DNA of 64,000 nt from Zoogloea sp. (GCA_016703645.1 JADJBR010000007.1:1240001-1304000), one strand, 5' to 3'. Counted from the first letter of the stretch, positions 39,683 to 49,721 are shown. Program-made: numbers and translations. The notes: generated from the sequence alone by a model not told the origin.

Positions 39683-40525
39683 TCACTTCCCGGTGTTGAC
39701 CAGGGGCGTCACCGTCATGCCCGACGGAACGATCACCGTGTTGGCGTTGCCCTTCTCGGCGAACGTCTGCAGGGCCAGGTTCGCCTCATGCTGCAGATAC
39801 TCCCGCGTCAGCGAGCCCGAAATGATCTTGTTCGACTCGGCAATCCCCCGCGCCTCCGTCACCTTGATCTCGGCCTCGCGCTTGGCAATCTCGGTCTGCA
39901 CCTGCATCGCCTCCAGCTTCTTCTGATTGGCCACCGCCTGCTGGATCGACTGCTCGATGGACGGATCGGTCTGCACCGAGCGGATCACCACGCGGGAGAT
40001 GGTGAACACCCCGCGGTCGGTCCGGTCCAGCTCCTCCTGGAGCTTCTTCGCAATCGCCGCGCCCAGCTGATCCCGTTGGGTATGGATGACCAGCGAATCC
40101 AGCCGCGCGATCTCCTCGTAACAGGCATTGCGCGCGATCCGCCACACCAGCTCGTAGGCCGGCATGTAATAGCCATCGGCGTGGCGCGCCGACTGGGAGG
40201 CATATTTGGCATACAGATCGGCAACCGCCTTTTGATCCGCCCGGTAGTAGATCGACACGTCCATGTCCCGCAGGGACAGATTGTCCTTGGCCTTCGGCGT
40301 GAGATCGGACAGGTCGATCACGATGTCCTTGGCCGAGAACTCATGCACCGTCGAGATGACGGGCCATTTGAAGTAGATGCCCGGCTCGATCTCCTCCTGC
40401 GAGATGATCCCCAGGGTCGTCCTGATCCCCACGTTGCCCGTCTGGATCGTGCCCGCTGTCGAGTAAAGGGCCGCCGCCACGGCAACCAGGCCGATGGGCG
40501 TCAGAATCTGCTGGATGTTCACCAC
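39683..40525 (-). CDS. Prohibitin-like SPFH-domain membrane protein
   Basis: 280 aa: one N-terminal membrane anchor (PIGLVAVAAALYSTAG), then an SPFH/band-7 domain (QTGNVGIRTTLGIISQEEIEPGIYFKWP; IRSVQTDPSIEQSIQQAVANQ) and a long charged coiled coil. Members form membrane-associated rings that scaffold or regulate proteases. No NfeD or FtsH partner is adjacent. It is divergent from the phytase-like gene. Confidence 0.85.
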   Translation of the reverse strand: MVNIQQILTPIGLVAVAAALYSTAGTIQTGNVGIRTTLGIISQEEIEPGIYFKWPVISTVHEFSAKDIVIDLSDLTPKAKDNLSLRDMDVSIYYRADQKAVADLYAKYASQSARHADGYYMPAYELVWRIARNACYEEIARLDSLVIHTQRDQLGAAIAKKLQEELDRTDRGVFTISRVVIRSVQTDPSIEQSIQQAVANQKKLEAMQVQTEIAKREAEIKVTEARGIAESNKIISGSLTREYLQHEANLALQTFAEKGNANTVIVPSGMTVTPLVNTGK

Positions 40526-40775
40526 GTCATGTTCCCTTTGCAGTCCGTGTGTATTGAGGCTTCCCCGGCGGGGTTCGGCCGAAGCCGAACGCTACACCAC
40601 CCCGATTGCACCCCGCCAGACCCGCCCATCGTGCCCGAAATGCCAACCGGGTGACAACCGCGGCCGGGGCACGCCGGGCGGCCGTACCGCAACGCCCCTG
40701 CCGCACATCGGCAACGCCTGTGTAACCTGGCCTGCCTACTGTCATGGGCCATCCCGACACCCCATCGAGCCCCCC

Positions 40776-42386
<1,611 letters not shown>

Positions 42387-42398
42387 GGAAGCCCACCC

Positions 42399-43088
42399 AT
42401 GAAGATCCGTTCATTGCTCAAGCTGAGCGCCGCCGTGGCGCTCGCCGCCACCAGCCTTGCCGCCCAGGCCGCCGACGCCACCCTGGACCTCTACCTGGCG
42501 CGCCACGGCCAGACCGCCTGGAACCTGGAAAAGCGCCTGCAGGGCGCCACCGACAACGTCCTCAATGAAACCGGCAAGAGCCAGGCCCGCCAACTCGGCG
42601 ACAAGCTGAAGGGCGTGCACTTTGCCGCCGTCTATAGCAGCAAGCTGGCCCGCGCCCGCGAAACCGCCGCCATCGCCCTGCCCACGCTCCCCGCCCAACC
42701 CCTGCCCGCCCTGGCCGAACGCAGCTTTGGCAAGTTTGAGGGCATGTATGAAGACGAGCGCAGCGGCGACCTCGGCCCCGAGTTCAAGGCCCGCGCCGCC
42801 AACCCGGCCGACAGCCTGGACGGTGGTGAATCCCTCGACAGCCAGGCCCAACGGGTCGCCTGCGCCGTGGACCAGATCCGCAAGGCCCACCCCAGCGGCA
42901 GCGTGCTCATCGTCAGCCACGGGGGTGTCACCCCCCTGATCCTCGCCCACCTGCTGCAGCTCCCTACCACCGAAGCCGTCAGCCGCATCAAACAAGGCAA
43001 CGACGAGGTCTACCTGGTGCGCCTGCGCGCCGACCAGGCCCCCGCCGTGTGGAAGCTCATCGGCAAGGAGAATCTGGAACAACTCTGA
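42399..43088 (+). CDS. Exported histidine phosphatase (phosphoglycerate-mutase-like)
   Basis: 229 aa with a signal peptide (LKLSAAVALAATSLAAQAADA) and the phosphohistidine motif LARHGQTAWN; second catalytic His in VLIVSHGGVTPLIL. An acid-phosphatase-like role in the periplasm is likely. The gene follows the phytase-like gene by 12 bp, so the two may form an exported phosphate- or ester-scavenging pair. Confidence 0.9.
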   Translation: MKIRSLLKLSAAVALAATSLAAQAADATLDLYLARHGQTAWNLEKRLQGATDNVLNETGKSQARQLGDKLKGVHFAAVYSSKLARARETAAIALPTLPAQPLPALAERSFGKFEGMYEDERSGDLGPEFKARAANPADSLDGGESLDSQAQRVACAVDQIRKAHPSGSVLIVSHGGVTPLILAHLLQLPTTEAVSRIKQGNDEVYLVRLRADQAPAVWKLIGKENLEQL

Positions 43089-43315
43089 GCCCCCGCATCG
43101 GGCGAAAGCCCGATGCCCGCGGCCGGCCGCCCGCCGGCCCGCCCCGCATCCTTGCCCGCCACGCCGGCAGCCCCCGGGCAGCCGGCGCCCCCTCCCCCGC
43201 GCGCCGGAACGCCGCGCTCCGCGTCCCGCCCCGCCCGCCTCGTCGCCCGCATCCCCGCCATCAGACCCCGCAGCCCCAAGTGCCGCACCACACTGACCGG
43301 CATTCAGCCTATAGT

Positions 43316-43348
43316 ATCCATTCACTTTTTAATTCATGAATCCATTCA
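43316..43348 (+). promoter_or_regulatory. Direct repeats flanking a palindrome upstream of the HipA-like gene
   Basis: ATCCATTCA occurs at 43316-43324 and 43340-43348, flanking the palindrome ATTCATGAAT (43332-43341), in an AT-rich patch ending five bases before the HipA-like start. The protein has its own helix-turn-helix, so this may be its autoregulatory operator. No ribosome-binding site is visible between the repeats and the ATG. Confidence 0.45.
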
Positions 43349-43352
43349 AACC

Positions 43353-44696
43353 ATGGATACCCATGCCGACACCGTCCGGCTGTACCTCTCCCGCGGGCCG
43401 CTTCCGGGGCGACAACTCACTGAAAAAATGGGAGTAAGCCAGCCCACGCTGTCCCGCGTGCTCAATGCCATGGGCGCCGACATCGTGCGTATTGGCGCCG
43501 CCCGATCCATTCATTACGCCCTCCGCGACACCCGGCACGGGCTCCCCGACATCCCCATTCACCGGGTCGACCCCGAAGGCCGCGTCCAGCAGCTCGGCAC
43601 CCTCGTCCCCGTCTGCCCGGACGGCTTCGTCATGCAGCAGCCCGACGGCACCACCCTGCACAGCGAAGGCCTGCCCTGGTGGCTGCTCGACATGCGCCCC
43701 CAGGGCTACCTCGGCCGCGCCTACGCCGCCCGCCATGGCGCCGACCTGGGCCTGCCCCCACGCCTGGGCGACTGGACCGACACCCACGCCCTGCGCGCCC
43801 TGCTTGCCCACGGCCACGACCTCATCGGCAACCTGCTGCCCGGCGACGCGGCCCGGGGGCACTTTTTGGCCACCCCCCTGCCCGACCCCATCCCCCACCC
43901 CCATAAGCCCGAGGCCTACGCCCAACTCGCCCGCGAGGCTGCCCGGGGCGAACTGCCCGGCTCATCTGCCGGCGGCGAGCAACCCAAGTTCACCACCCGC
44001 GCCATGACCCCCGCCGGCCCCCGGCACGTCATCGTCAAGTTCAGCGAAGCCGAAGCCGGCCCCGTGCCCCAACGCTGGCGCGACCTCCTGCTCGCCGAAC
44101 ACCTGGCCCTCGAAACCCTGCGCCACGCCGGCATCCCCGCCGCCGCCAGCCGGATCATCGACCATCAGGGCCAACGCTTCCTCGAAGTCGAACGCTTTGA
44201 CCGCATCGGCGACCTGGGGCGCTGCGCCCTCATTTCCCTCTCCGCCCTCGACGCCGAGTTCCTCGGCACCGGTAACGGCCCCTGGCCCGTGCTCACCCAC
44301 AAGCTCGCCGCCGCCCGCCGCATCACCCCCGGCGCCGCCCACGACGCCGCCCGCCTGTGGGCCTATGGCACCCTCATCGGCAACACCGACATGCACAGCG
44401 GCAACCTGAGCTTCATCACCGATCAAGGCCGCCCCCACGCCCTCGCCCCCGCCTACGACATGACCCCCATGGCCTTCGCCCCCCGCAGCGGCGGCAGCCT
44501 CCCCGACACCCTCCCCCCGGCCGACATCCACGCCAGCGTGAGCAACACGATCTGGCGCGAGGCGGAAGCACTGGCCCGGGACTTCGTGGCGCGGGTACGG
44601 GCGACGGAGGGGTTCAGCGCGCGGTTTGCGGGGTGTGTTGATGCGCTGGTGGCCCATGGGGAAACGGCGGGGGAGAGGATTGGGCGGCTGGGGTAG
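43353..44696 (+). CDS. HipA-family kinase with N-terminal helix-turn-helix (YjjJ/HipH-like)
   Basis: 447 aa from the ATG at 43353. The first ~65 residues form a DNA-binding wing (GRQLTEKMGVSQPTLSRVLNAMG); the rest is a HipA-type Ser/Thr kinase: P-loop-like GGEQPKFTT, catalytic region GNTDMHSGNLSFI and metal-binding YDMTPMAF. E. coli HipH (YjjJ) has the same single-protein toxin-plus-HTH layout and length. There is no separate HipB antitoxin gene. It may be a persistence-type toxin phosphorylating a translation factor; the target is unknown. It is the left neighbour of the defence-like island. Confidence 0.88.
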   Translation: MDTHADTVRLYLSRGPLPGRQLTEKMGVSQPTLSRVLNAMGADIVRIGAARSIHYALRDTRHGLPDIPIHRVDPEGRVQQLGTLVPVCPDGFVMQQPDGTTLHSEGLPWWLLDMRPQGYLGRAYAARHGADLGLPPRLGDWTDTHALRALLAHGHDLIGNLLPGDAARGHFLATPLPDPIPHPHKPEAYAQLAREAARGELPGSSAGGEQPKFTTRAMTPAGPRHVIVKFSEAEAGPVPQRWRDLLLAEHLALETLRHAGIPAAASRIIDHQGQRFLEVERFDRIGDLGRCALISLSALDAEFLGTGNGPWPVLTHKLAAARRITPGAAHDAARLWAYGTLIGNTDMHSGNLSFITDQGRPHALAPAYDMTPMAFAPRSGGSLPDTLPPADIHASVSNTIWREAEALARDFVARVRATEGFSARFAGCVDALVAHGETAGERIGRLG

Positions 44697-44784
44697 AAAA
44701 ACCCCGCCGAATCACAAAATAGATTGATTTTTCGAATATAAACTTCAAAATACACAACTACTTTCCAATCGCAGAGCCAATAAC

Positions 44785-46056
44785 ATGCTTGTCGAGTTCC
44801 GAACCAAGAACTTCCGCAGCCTGCGCGACGAGCAAGTGCTCAGCTTCGTAGCGTCCACCGACAAGACCCTGCTCGACACCCATGCCCTTGGCACCGGGCT
44901 CAAGGCTGCCCCGCATCTGCTCAAGAGCGCGGTGGTCTATGGCGCCAACGCCAGCGGCAAGTCCAACCTCATCAAGGCCCTGCAATACATGCGCGGCGTC
45001 GTGCTCGAATCCGCCGCCCAGCAGCCCGGCCAGCGTTTCGACAAACTTCAGCCCTTCAAGCTGGACAGCGCATCCGTCAGCCAACCCACGGAGTTCGAAG
45101 TCACCCTCCTTCTGAACGGGGTGCGCTATCAGTACGGCTTTGCCATGACCGCACATCGGATCGTCGGCGAGCATCTGCTGGTGTACAAGGCTTTCAAGCC
45201 GCAGCGCTGGTTCGAGCGCCACTTTGATACCGAGAGTGGCAAGGACATCTATGAATTTGGCTCAGGCCTGAAGGGCGCCAAGAACCTGTGGGAAGGCGCC
45301 ACCCGGCCCAATGCCCTGTTTCTCTCCGTCGCCGTACAACTCAACAGCGACGCCCTGCGCCCCCTATTCGACTGGTTTGCCGACGGCCTCGTGATCTTCA
45401 ACGAGCTGTCACCCCTGTCACCGCAGTTCACCCTACAGATGCTCAAGCAGGAAACACCGCGCAAGGCGATCCGCGATTTTCTGCGCGCCACCGACAACAG
45501 CATTGCCGACATCGAAGTAGCAAGCACCCAGACCGCCGTCCGCAGCATTCACTTCGACCTGACAACCGGCAAGCGGGAAGAAGAAATGGGCGAGCAAACC
45601 TTGGACGAAGTGAAGGTCCATCACACTACCGACCAGGGCAAGGCCGTATTCGACCTGATGGACGAATCCAGCGGAACCCAAAACCTGCTCTTCCTCGCCG
45701 GCCCCATCCTGGACATTCTGAAAAAGGGGCTCACCCTCGTCGTGGATGAACTGGACACCAGCCTGCACACCCTGCTCGTGCAGGCGCTGGTCCGCCTGTT
45801 TCACCAACCCGACGGCAACACCAGCGGCGCGCAACTGCTCTTCACCACCCACGACACCTCATTGCTGGATGCCTATGGCCTCTTACGGCGCGACCAGATC
45901 TGGTTTGTCGAGAAGAACCCGGACCAAAGCTCAACACTCTTCCCCCTGACCGACTTCAGCCCACGCAAGAACGAAGCCCTTGAGCGGGGTTATCTGCAGG
46001 GGCGATATGGGGCGCTTCCGTTTCTGCGGAATCCGTCACTGGGGCTGACGCGCTGA
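44785..46056 (+). CDS. RloA-like AAA15-family ATPase
   Basis: 423 aa, SMC/OLD-like ABC ATPase. The N terminus MLVEFRTKNFRSLRDEQVLSF and Walker A YGANASGKSNLIKAL are typical of RloA/AbiL-type AAA15 proteins; Walker B is LVVDELDTSLH, and the H-loop is FTTHDTSLL. Such ATPases pair with RloB (a Toprim-like nuclease) in restriction islands, abortive infection and retron systems. Here the stop overlaps the start of a truncated rloB, so the ATPase lacks its usual effector. Preceded by an AT-rich 88-bp gap probably holding the promoter. Confidence 0.88.
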   Translation: MLVEFRTKNFRSLRDEQVLSFVASTDKTLLDTHALGTGLKAAPHLLKSAVVYGANASGKSNLIKALQYMRGVVLESAAQQPGQRFDKLQPFKLDSASVSQPTEFEVTLLLNGVRYQYGFAMTAHRIVGEHLLVYKAFKPQRWFERHFDTESGKDIYEFGSGLKGAKNLWEGATRPNALFLSVAVQLNSDALRPLFDWFADGLVIFNELSPLSPQFTLQMLKQETPRKAIRDFLRATDNSIADIEVASTQTAVRSIHFDLTTGKREEEMGEQTLDEVKVHHTTDQGKAVFDLMDESSGTQNLLFLAGPILDILKKGLTLVVDELDTSLHTLLVQALVRLFHQPDGNTSGAQLLFTTHDTSLLDAYGLLRRDQIWFVEKNPDQSSTLFPLTDFSPRKNEALERGYLQGRYGALPFLRNPSLGLTR

Positions 46057-46136
46057 TGGGGCGCGACAACCAGCCCAAGGCCCGGCAACTGGCACGTTGT
46101 TACTCCGTTCCGAAGATGTCGGCGCCCCCGTCATAG
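46056..46136 (+). pseudogene. Truncated rloB (N terminus only)
   Basis: The ATG overlaps the RloA stop (TGATG). Translation begins MGRDNQPKARQLAR, matching the conserved RloB opening, then diverges and stops after 26 codons at 46136. The remaining ~180-200 residues of a normal RloB, including its Toprim-like catalytic residues, are absent. This marks a deletion or replacement breakpoint at about 46098, after which the five-gene TIR operon begins. Confidence 0.75.
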
Positions 46137-46336
46137 CGACGAAGTAATAGAGCACGTGAAGCACACATCCCGAACTACCAGCCGGGTGCACGCAGCCACT
46201 CACCGCCGATCACGAACTTATCACACGACTAACGGCATCACGTCGCTGACAAGCAAGTTAGAAAAAACGTTCCCCACCAGCCGGGCGAGTGAACCACTTC
46301 ACTGCCCCTGCCCAGCACAAATGTCATGCTACATCC

Positions 46337-46789
46337 ATGACTATCGGTGCCCACCATAACAACACTCGAGACTCCCGCGTTTACCTGGGTGCAACGTTCG
46401 ACCCATGGGACGACCGCTTCTCTCCTGTGAGCAGTGCTTGGCACTTTGCCTACCTGCGCAGCAGGTTCCGAGAAGAAGGCGCTACCGTCTACATAGTCGA
46501 TGAGCAGGCCTCCCTCGACGCCCTGCGCAACGTCAGCGACCAATTTCATGAACGGACGCGGCCGGACGAACAGGAAGAATGCGGCCCTCCAAGAGGATTA
46601 GCCAAGGCCCAGACCGCGCTGCCCGCCCGGCGTTTGTCCAAGCGGCAACAGAAACTCGTGATTGAGGCTGTTGCTCTCTTTGCTAACAACACGGGAGGCG
46701 AGTTCATGCCATTGAGCGGGCCGGAAAACTACTTGAAGCGAATGGCCTCAGGCTTTCACCAATCCAATACGGACATTCGTAGCTCTTGA
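46337..46789 (+). CDS. Unknown 150-aa protein, first gene of the TIR-Nmad2-MazG-UDG operon
   Basis: 150 aa from the ATG at 46337 (an upstream ATG at 46289 is possible). I do not recognise a family. The N-terminal half looks like a small alpha/beta unit (RVYLGATFDPWDDRFSPVSS, AYLRSRFREEGATVYIVDEQ); the C-terminal half is basic and helical (RRLSKRQQKLVIEAVALFANN). The stop is 39 bp before the TIR gene on the same strand, so it is probably part of that operon. Codons are less G/C-ending than in flanking housekeeping genes. The strand-plus-acidic pattern could be a TIR/SLOG-like sensor fragment; that is speculation. Confidence 0.6.
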   Translation: MTIGAHHNNTRDSRVYLGATFDPWDDRFSPVSSAWHFAYLRSRFREEGATVYIVDEQASLDALRNVSDQFHERTRPDEQEECGPPRGLAKAQTALPARRLSKRQQKLVIEAVALFANNTGGEFMPLSGPENYLKRMASGFHQSNTDIRSS

Positions 46790-46828
46790 ACAACGTGTAA
46801 ACGAACGACCTATCAATAGGGATAGCAG

Positions 46829-47296
46829 ATGGCAGAAAAAAGGAACGTTTTCATAAGCCATGTTCATAAGGACGACAGCGGGCTCCAGAAACTAAAGGAT
46901 CTACTGGCCCCGAAAGGGATGGAAGTAAGGGACTCATCCATCCATATGGGCAAGTTCAACAATGCTACCGACGAGCACTATATTAAAACTCAGATTCTTG
47001 CCCCTGCCATCAACTGGGCTGGAGTATTTATTTGCTACGTTTCCCCCCAGACTAAGAACAGCGACTGGGTGAACTGGGAAATCGCATATGCGGCCAAACA
47101 GGGCAAACGGATTGTCGGCGTATGGGAGCATGGGAGAAAGGAATGCGACCTCCCAGAGGCCCTACGAGAGTATGCCGACGCTATGGTTGGGTGGAGCGGC
47201 GATGCGATCATTGACGCAATCAACGGAAAGGACTCATGGGAAAAGCCTGACGGCGGCCCCTGTGCGTCCGTTCCACTCAAGCGGCATCCCTGCTGA
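46829..47296 (+). CDS. TIR-domain effector (MTH538/ThsB-like)
   Basis: 155 aa, essentially a single TIR-like domain: strand A RNVFISHVHKDD, helix, strand B/BB-loop region MEVRDSSIHMGK, and the putative NADase glutamate E84 in SDWVNWEIAYAAKQGKRIV. This subfamily includes Thoeris ThsB, which makes NAD-derived signals, and TIR NADases. The last ~15 residues are low in structure. Its stop overlaps the start of the Nmad2-like gene (TGATG), showing tight coupling. Whether it depletes NAD or synthesises a messenger cannot be told from sequence. Confidence 0.88.
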   Translation: MAEKRNVFISHVHKDDSGLQKLKDLLAPKGMEVRDSSIHMGKFNNATDEHYIKTQILAPAINWAGVFICYVSPQTKNSDWVNWEIAYAAKQGKRIVGVWEHGRKECDLPEALREYADAMVGWSGDAIIDAINGKDSWEKPDGGPCASVPLKRHPC

Positions 47297-47922
47297 TGGC
47301 TCGAATTCACTCCTATGTAGTGCGATACGACAGTGGTTTCGCACCCAATCCCTTCTATGGCTACTGCACACTTGCAACCTGCAAACCCGGCATTCGCAGA
47401 TCCGCTAACATCGGTGATTGGGTGGTCGGCAGTGGCAGTGATGCCAAAACTATCCGACGTGGCGAGCATCTCGTTTACGTAATGCGCGTCACCGAAGTAA
47501 TGACGTTTGACGAATACGACGCGGACCCACGGTTCGCGCCCAAAAAACCATACCGAAATGGGAGCCGCAAGCAAAGTTGCGGGGACAATATTTACTTCAG
47601 AGCCATGCCAGAAGCCAACTGGCAGCAACGGGACTCGTTCCATTCTCGCCCCGATGGTACGCACAACCCTGACCACGTCGCACGCGATACGAGCGTAAAC
47701 AGGGTCTTGATCAGCAATGACTTCGTGTACTTCGGGGGCGAAGGACCGAAGTTCCCCATAGATATGAAGGACCAAAGAAATCGAAAATTATGCAAAAAAG
47801 GAAGAGGAATAACCACATTTGACGATGCGCGACTAATTGCGAACCTCGAACAGTGGATTCGCCGCCTTTGCTTGGACGGATATCAGGGCGCCCCTTTCGA
47901 ATGGCTGACTCTTCGTGGATGA
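47296..47922 (+). CDS. Nmad2-like (nucleotide-modification-associated domain 2) protein
   Basis: 208 aa. The N-terminal YVVRYDSGFAPNPFYGYCTL and TCKPGIRRSANIGDWVVGSG are the core of the Nmad2 family, predicted by comparative genomics to act with modified-nucleotide systems. The middle is rich in His/Asp/Arg (FHSRPDGTHNPDHVARD) and may bind metal or nucleic acid; the C-terminal helix carries LEQWIRRLCLDGYQG. No enzymatic activity is established for the family. It is coupled to the TIR gene upstream and the MazG-like gene three bases downstream. Confidence 0.78.
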   Translation: MARIHSYVVRYDSGFAPNPFYGYCTLATCKPGIRRSANIGDWVVGSGSDAKTIRRGEHLVYVMRVTEVMTFDEYDADPRFAPKKPYRNGSRKQSCGDNIYFRAMPEANWQQRDSFHSRPDGTHNPDHVARDTSVNRVLISNDFVYFGGEGPKFPIDMKDQRNRKLCKKGRGITTFDDARLIANLEQWIRRLCLDGYQGAPFEWLTLRG

Positions 47923-47925
47923 ACA

Positions 47926-49062
47926 ATGAAAAAAGAAGGGTCCATCTTGCTTTCAGATTACGCGGCGGAAATCTCAGCCACAGACGTACTCAACCCGCAG
48001 GACTTCAACCCTGTGCTCCAAGGTCTATACGGAGAAGTCGGCGGCATAATGGCTACGGCCAAGAAATGTGTCAGAGAGAGATCGGCATACCCAGGTTTCA
48101 AGAAAGCTGCGGAAGAAGAGTTTGGCGACGCCCTTTGGTATTTGGCCGCAATCTGCAGGCGCCTGCAGATTCCTCTTGAAGAGATCTTCTCGGAGGCTGC
48201 CAACCATGGAAACTTCAGGAGTGTGGGTGCCGCAAGTGACGTCACCGAAGGTGCATTGGCGTACATCGCAGTACCTGTCGCAGCGCCAGCTTCATTGGAT
48301 GAAACACTGGTACGCTTGGGGCAGTCAGCGGCAGCCCTACTGGGACACACGCCTACGCGAACCAATCTCGTTGTCTTTGCAAGGGCCTATCTAGATGCGA
48401 TCCACGCGGCCGAACTTGTGTTCTCGGAGGTTGCTCGCGGCAATCTTTGGAAAGCCCGCGGCGCTTTTTTAGACCCACGGGCTGATGACCTGATTGGCCT
48501 TGATTTCGACAGCGAATTTGGAATTGAGGAACAATTACCCAGGAACTTCAAGATCCGGGTCAATCAACGAGGGACGGGAAGGAGCTATCTCCAGTGGAAG
48601 GGAGTATTCATCGGGGATCCTCTTACTGACAACATCGCCGACAGTGATGGCTACAGATTCCACGATGTATTCCATTTCGCCTATGCAGCAGTACTTCACT
48701 GGTCGCCCGTCATGCGTGCGCTGATCAAGCATAAGCGAAAGAGTAATCCAAAATACGATGAAGAACAGGACAGCGGTCGAGCGATTGTCGTAGAGGAGGG
48801 TGTTTCGGCATGGATTTTCTCCAGAGCCAAAGGGTTGAATTTCTTCGATGGCCAGGATAAGGTTTCGCTTGGGCTTCTCAAGACCATTGGAGAATTCGTG
48901 AGCGGCTACGAAGTGGAGAAATGTCCTCTAAAGCTTTGGGAAAAGGCGATCCTGGATGGCTACACTGTCTTTCGACAGCTAAAGAGAAATCAAGGCGGAT
49001 GGATCATTGGAAATCGACAGCAACGCACCATAAAATACATGCCACTCGAGCCTGAAAAATGA
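47926..49062 (+). CDS. MazG-like pyrophosphohydrolase fused to an unknown helical domain
   Basis: 378 aa. Residues ~28-95 resemble an all-alpha MazG-type NTP pyrophosphohydrolase: LYGEVGGIMATAKK (E37) and EEEFGDALWYLAAI (E65, D68). The second Glu expected in the EXXE motif is Gly40, so catalysis may be altered. Residues ~225-375 form a second domain with the conserved-looking FHDVFHFAYAAVLHWSPVMR, a His-Asp/His cluster that could bind metal, and the helical VVEEGVSAWIF. Such enzymes sanitise or destroy (d)NTPs. The UDG-like gene overlaps its stop (ATGA). Confidence 0.75.
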   Translation: MKKEGSILLSDYAAEISATDVLNPQDFNPVLQGLYGEVGGIMATAKKCVRERSAYPGFKKAAEEEFGDALWYLAAICRRLQIPLEEIFSEAANHGNFRSVGAASDVTEGALAYIAVPVAAPASLDETLVRLGQSAAALLGHTPTRTNLVVFARAYLDAIHAAELVFSEVARGNLWKARGAFLDPRADDLIGLDFDSEFGIEEQLPRNFKIRVNQRGTGRSYLQWKGVFIGDPLTDNIADSDGYRFHDVFHFAYAAVLHWSPVMRALIKHKRKSNPKYDEEQDSGRAIVVEEGVSAWIFSRAKGLNFFDGQDKVSLGLLKTIGEFVSGYEVEKCPLKLWEKAILDGYTVFRQLKRNQGGWIIGNRQQRTIKYMPLEPEK

Positions 49063-49721
49063 AGACCCACCCATTTGTTACTGCAGTCGCGTCTTTGCAG
49101 TTCGAAGACTGCTTCAATCCATATTCGGATCGTTGTGAAATTCATGATCGATGGGATGCACCGCGTCGCCGTGCCACCGCACTTTCCGCGATGTTGTGTC
49201 GTGCTTCCGAGGAACCCGTAGACGCGATATGGATCGGACGAGATCTCGGATACCGTGGCGGACGCCGCACAGGGCTAGCTCTGACGGACGACTTTCACAT
49301 AGGCCAACACGCTAGGCGTTGGAATCTCGACCAGGCGGCAGAGCGACCGACAATAGGTAGAGCTGTAGGCGAACGGACGGCCGCCGTCATATGGGGAATG
49401 CTGGAACACATTGATGCTCGTATCTTCCTTTGGAACGTATTCCCTCTTCATCCGCATGAATCAGGAGACCCGTTCAGCAACCGCCAGCACAACGCACGTG
49501 AGAGGCGAGCGGGAGAAGAGCTACTTCAACAACTCATTGCCATGTTGCGCCCCTCTCGCATCGTCGCCATTGGCAACGATGCTGCCGCTGCGGCGCAGCG
49601 CATCACAAATTCCGTACCTGTAATTTCCGTAAGGCACCCTAGCTACGGGGGACAGACGCAGTTCCAGAAGCAAATTTCTGAGCTTTATGGGCGCTCCATG
49701 AGCACTGGATCATTGTTCTAA
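49059..49721 (+). CDS. Uracil-DNA-glycosylase-superfamily protein
   Basis: 220 aa. UDG-fold features: strand-loop VDAIWIGRDLGYRGGRRTG in place of the classical water-activating motif, FLWNVFPLHP, the SNRQHNARERRAGEE segment leading into LRPSRIVAIGNDAAAAA, and the DNA-intercalation-type loop VRHPSYGG. Motif 1 differs from Ung (no GQDPYH), so it is a divergent family, possibly acting on a modified base or as a binder. It closes the five-gene operon. A converging TIR/SLOG pair lies 214 bp beyond. Confidence 0.75.
   Translation: MKTHPFVTAVASLQFEDCFNPYSDRCEIHDRWDAPRRRATALSAMLCRASEEPVDAIWIGRDLGYRGGRRTGLALTDDFHIGQHARRWNLDQAAERPTIGRAVGERTAAVIWGMLEHIDARIFLWNVFPLHPHESGDPFSNRQHNARERRAGEELLQQLIAMLRPSRIVAIGNDAAAAAQRITNSVPVISVRHPSYGGQTQFQKQISELYGRSMSTGSLF

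Noticed and set aside
46156-46359. 67-codon frame as the missing rest of RloB
   Set aside because: No resemblance to RloB, Thr/His/Arg-rich composition and no ribosome site; treated as spurious.
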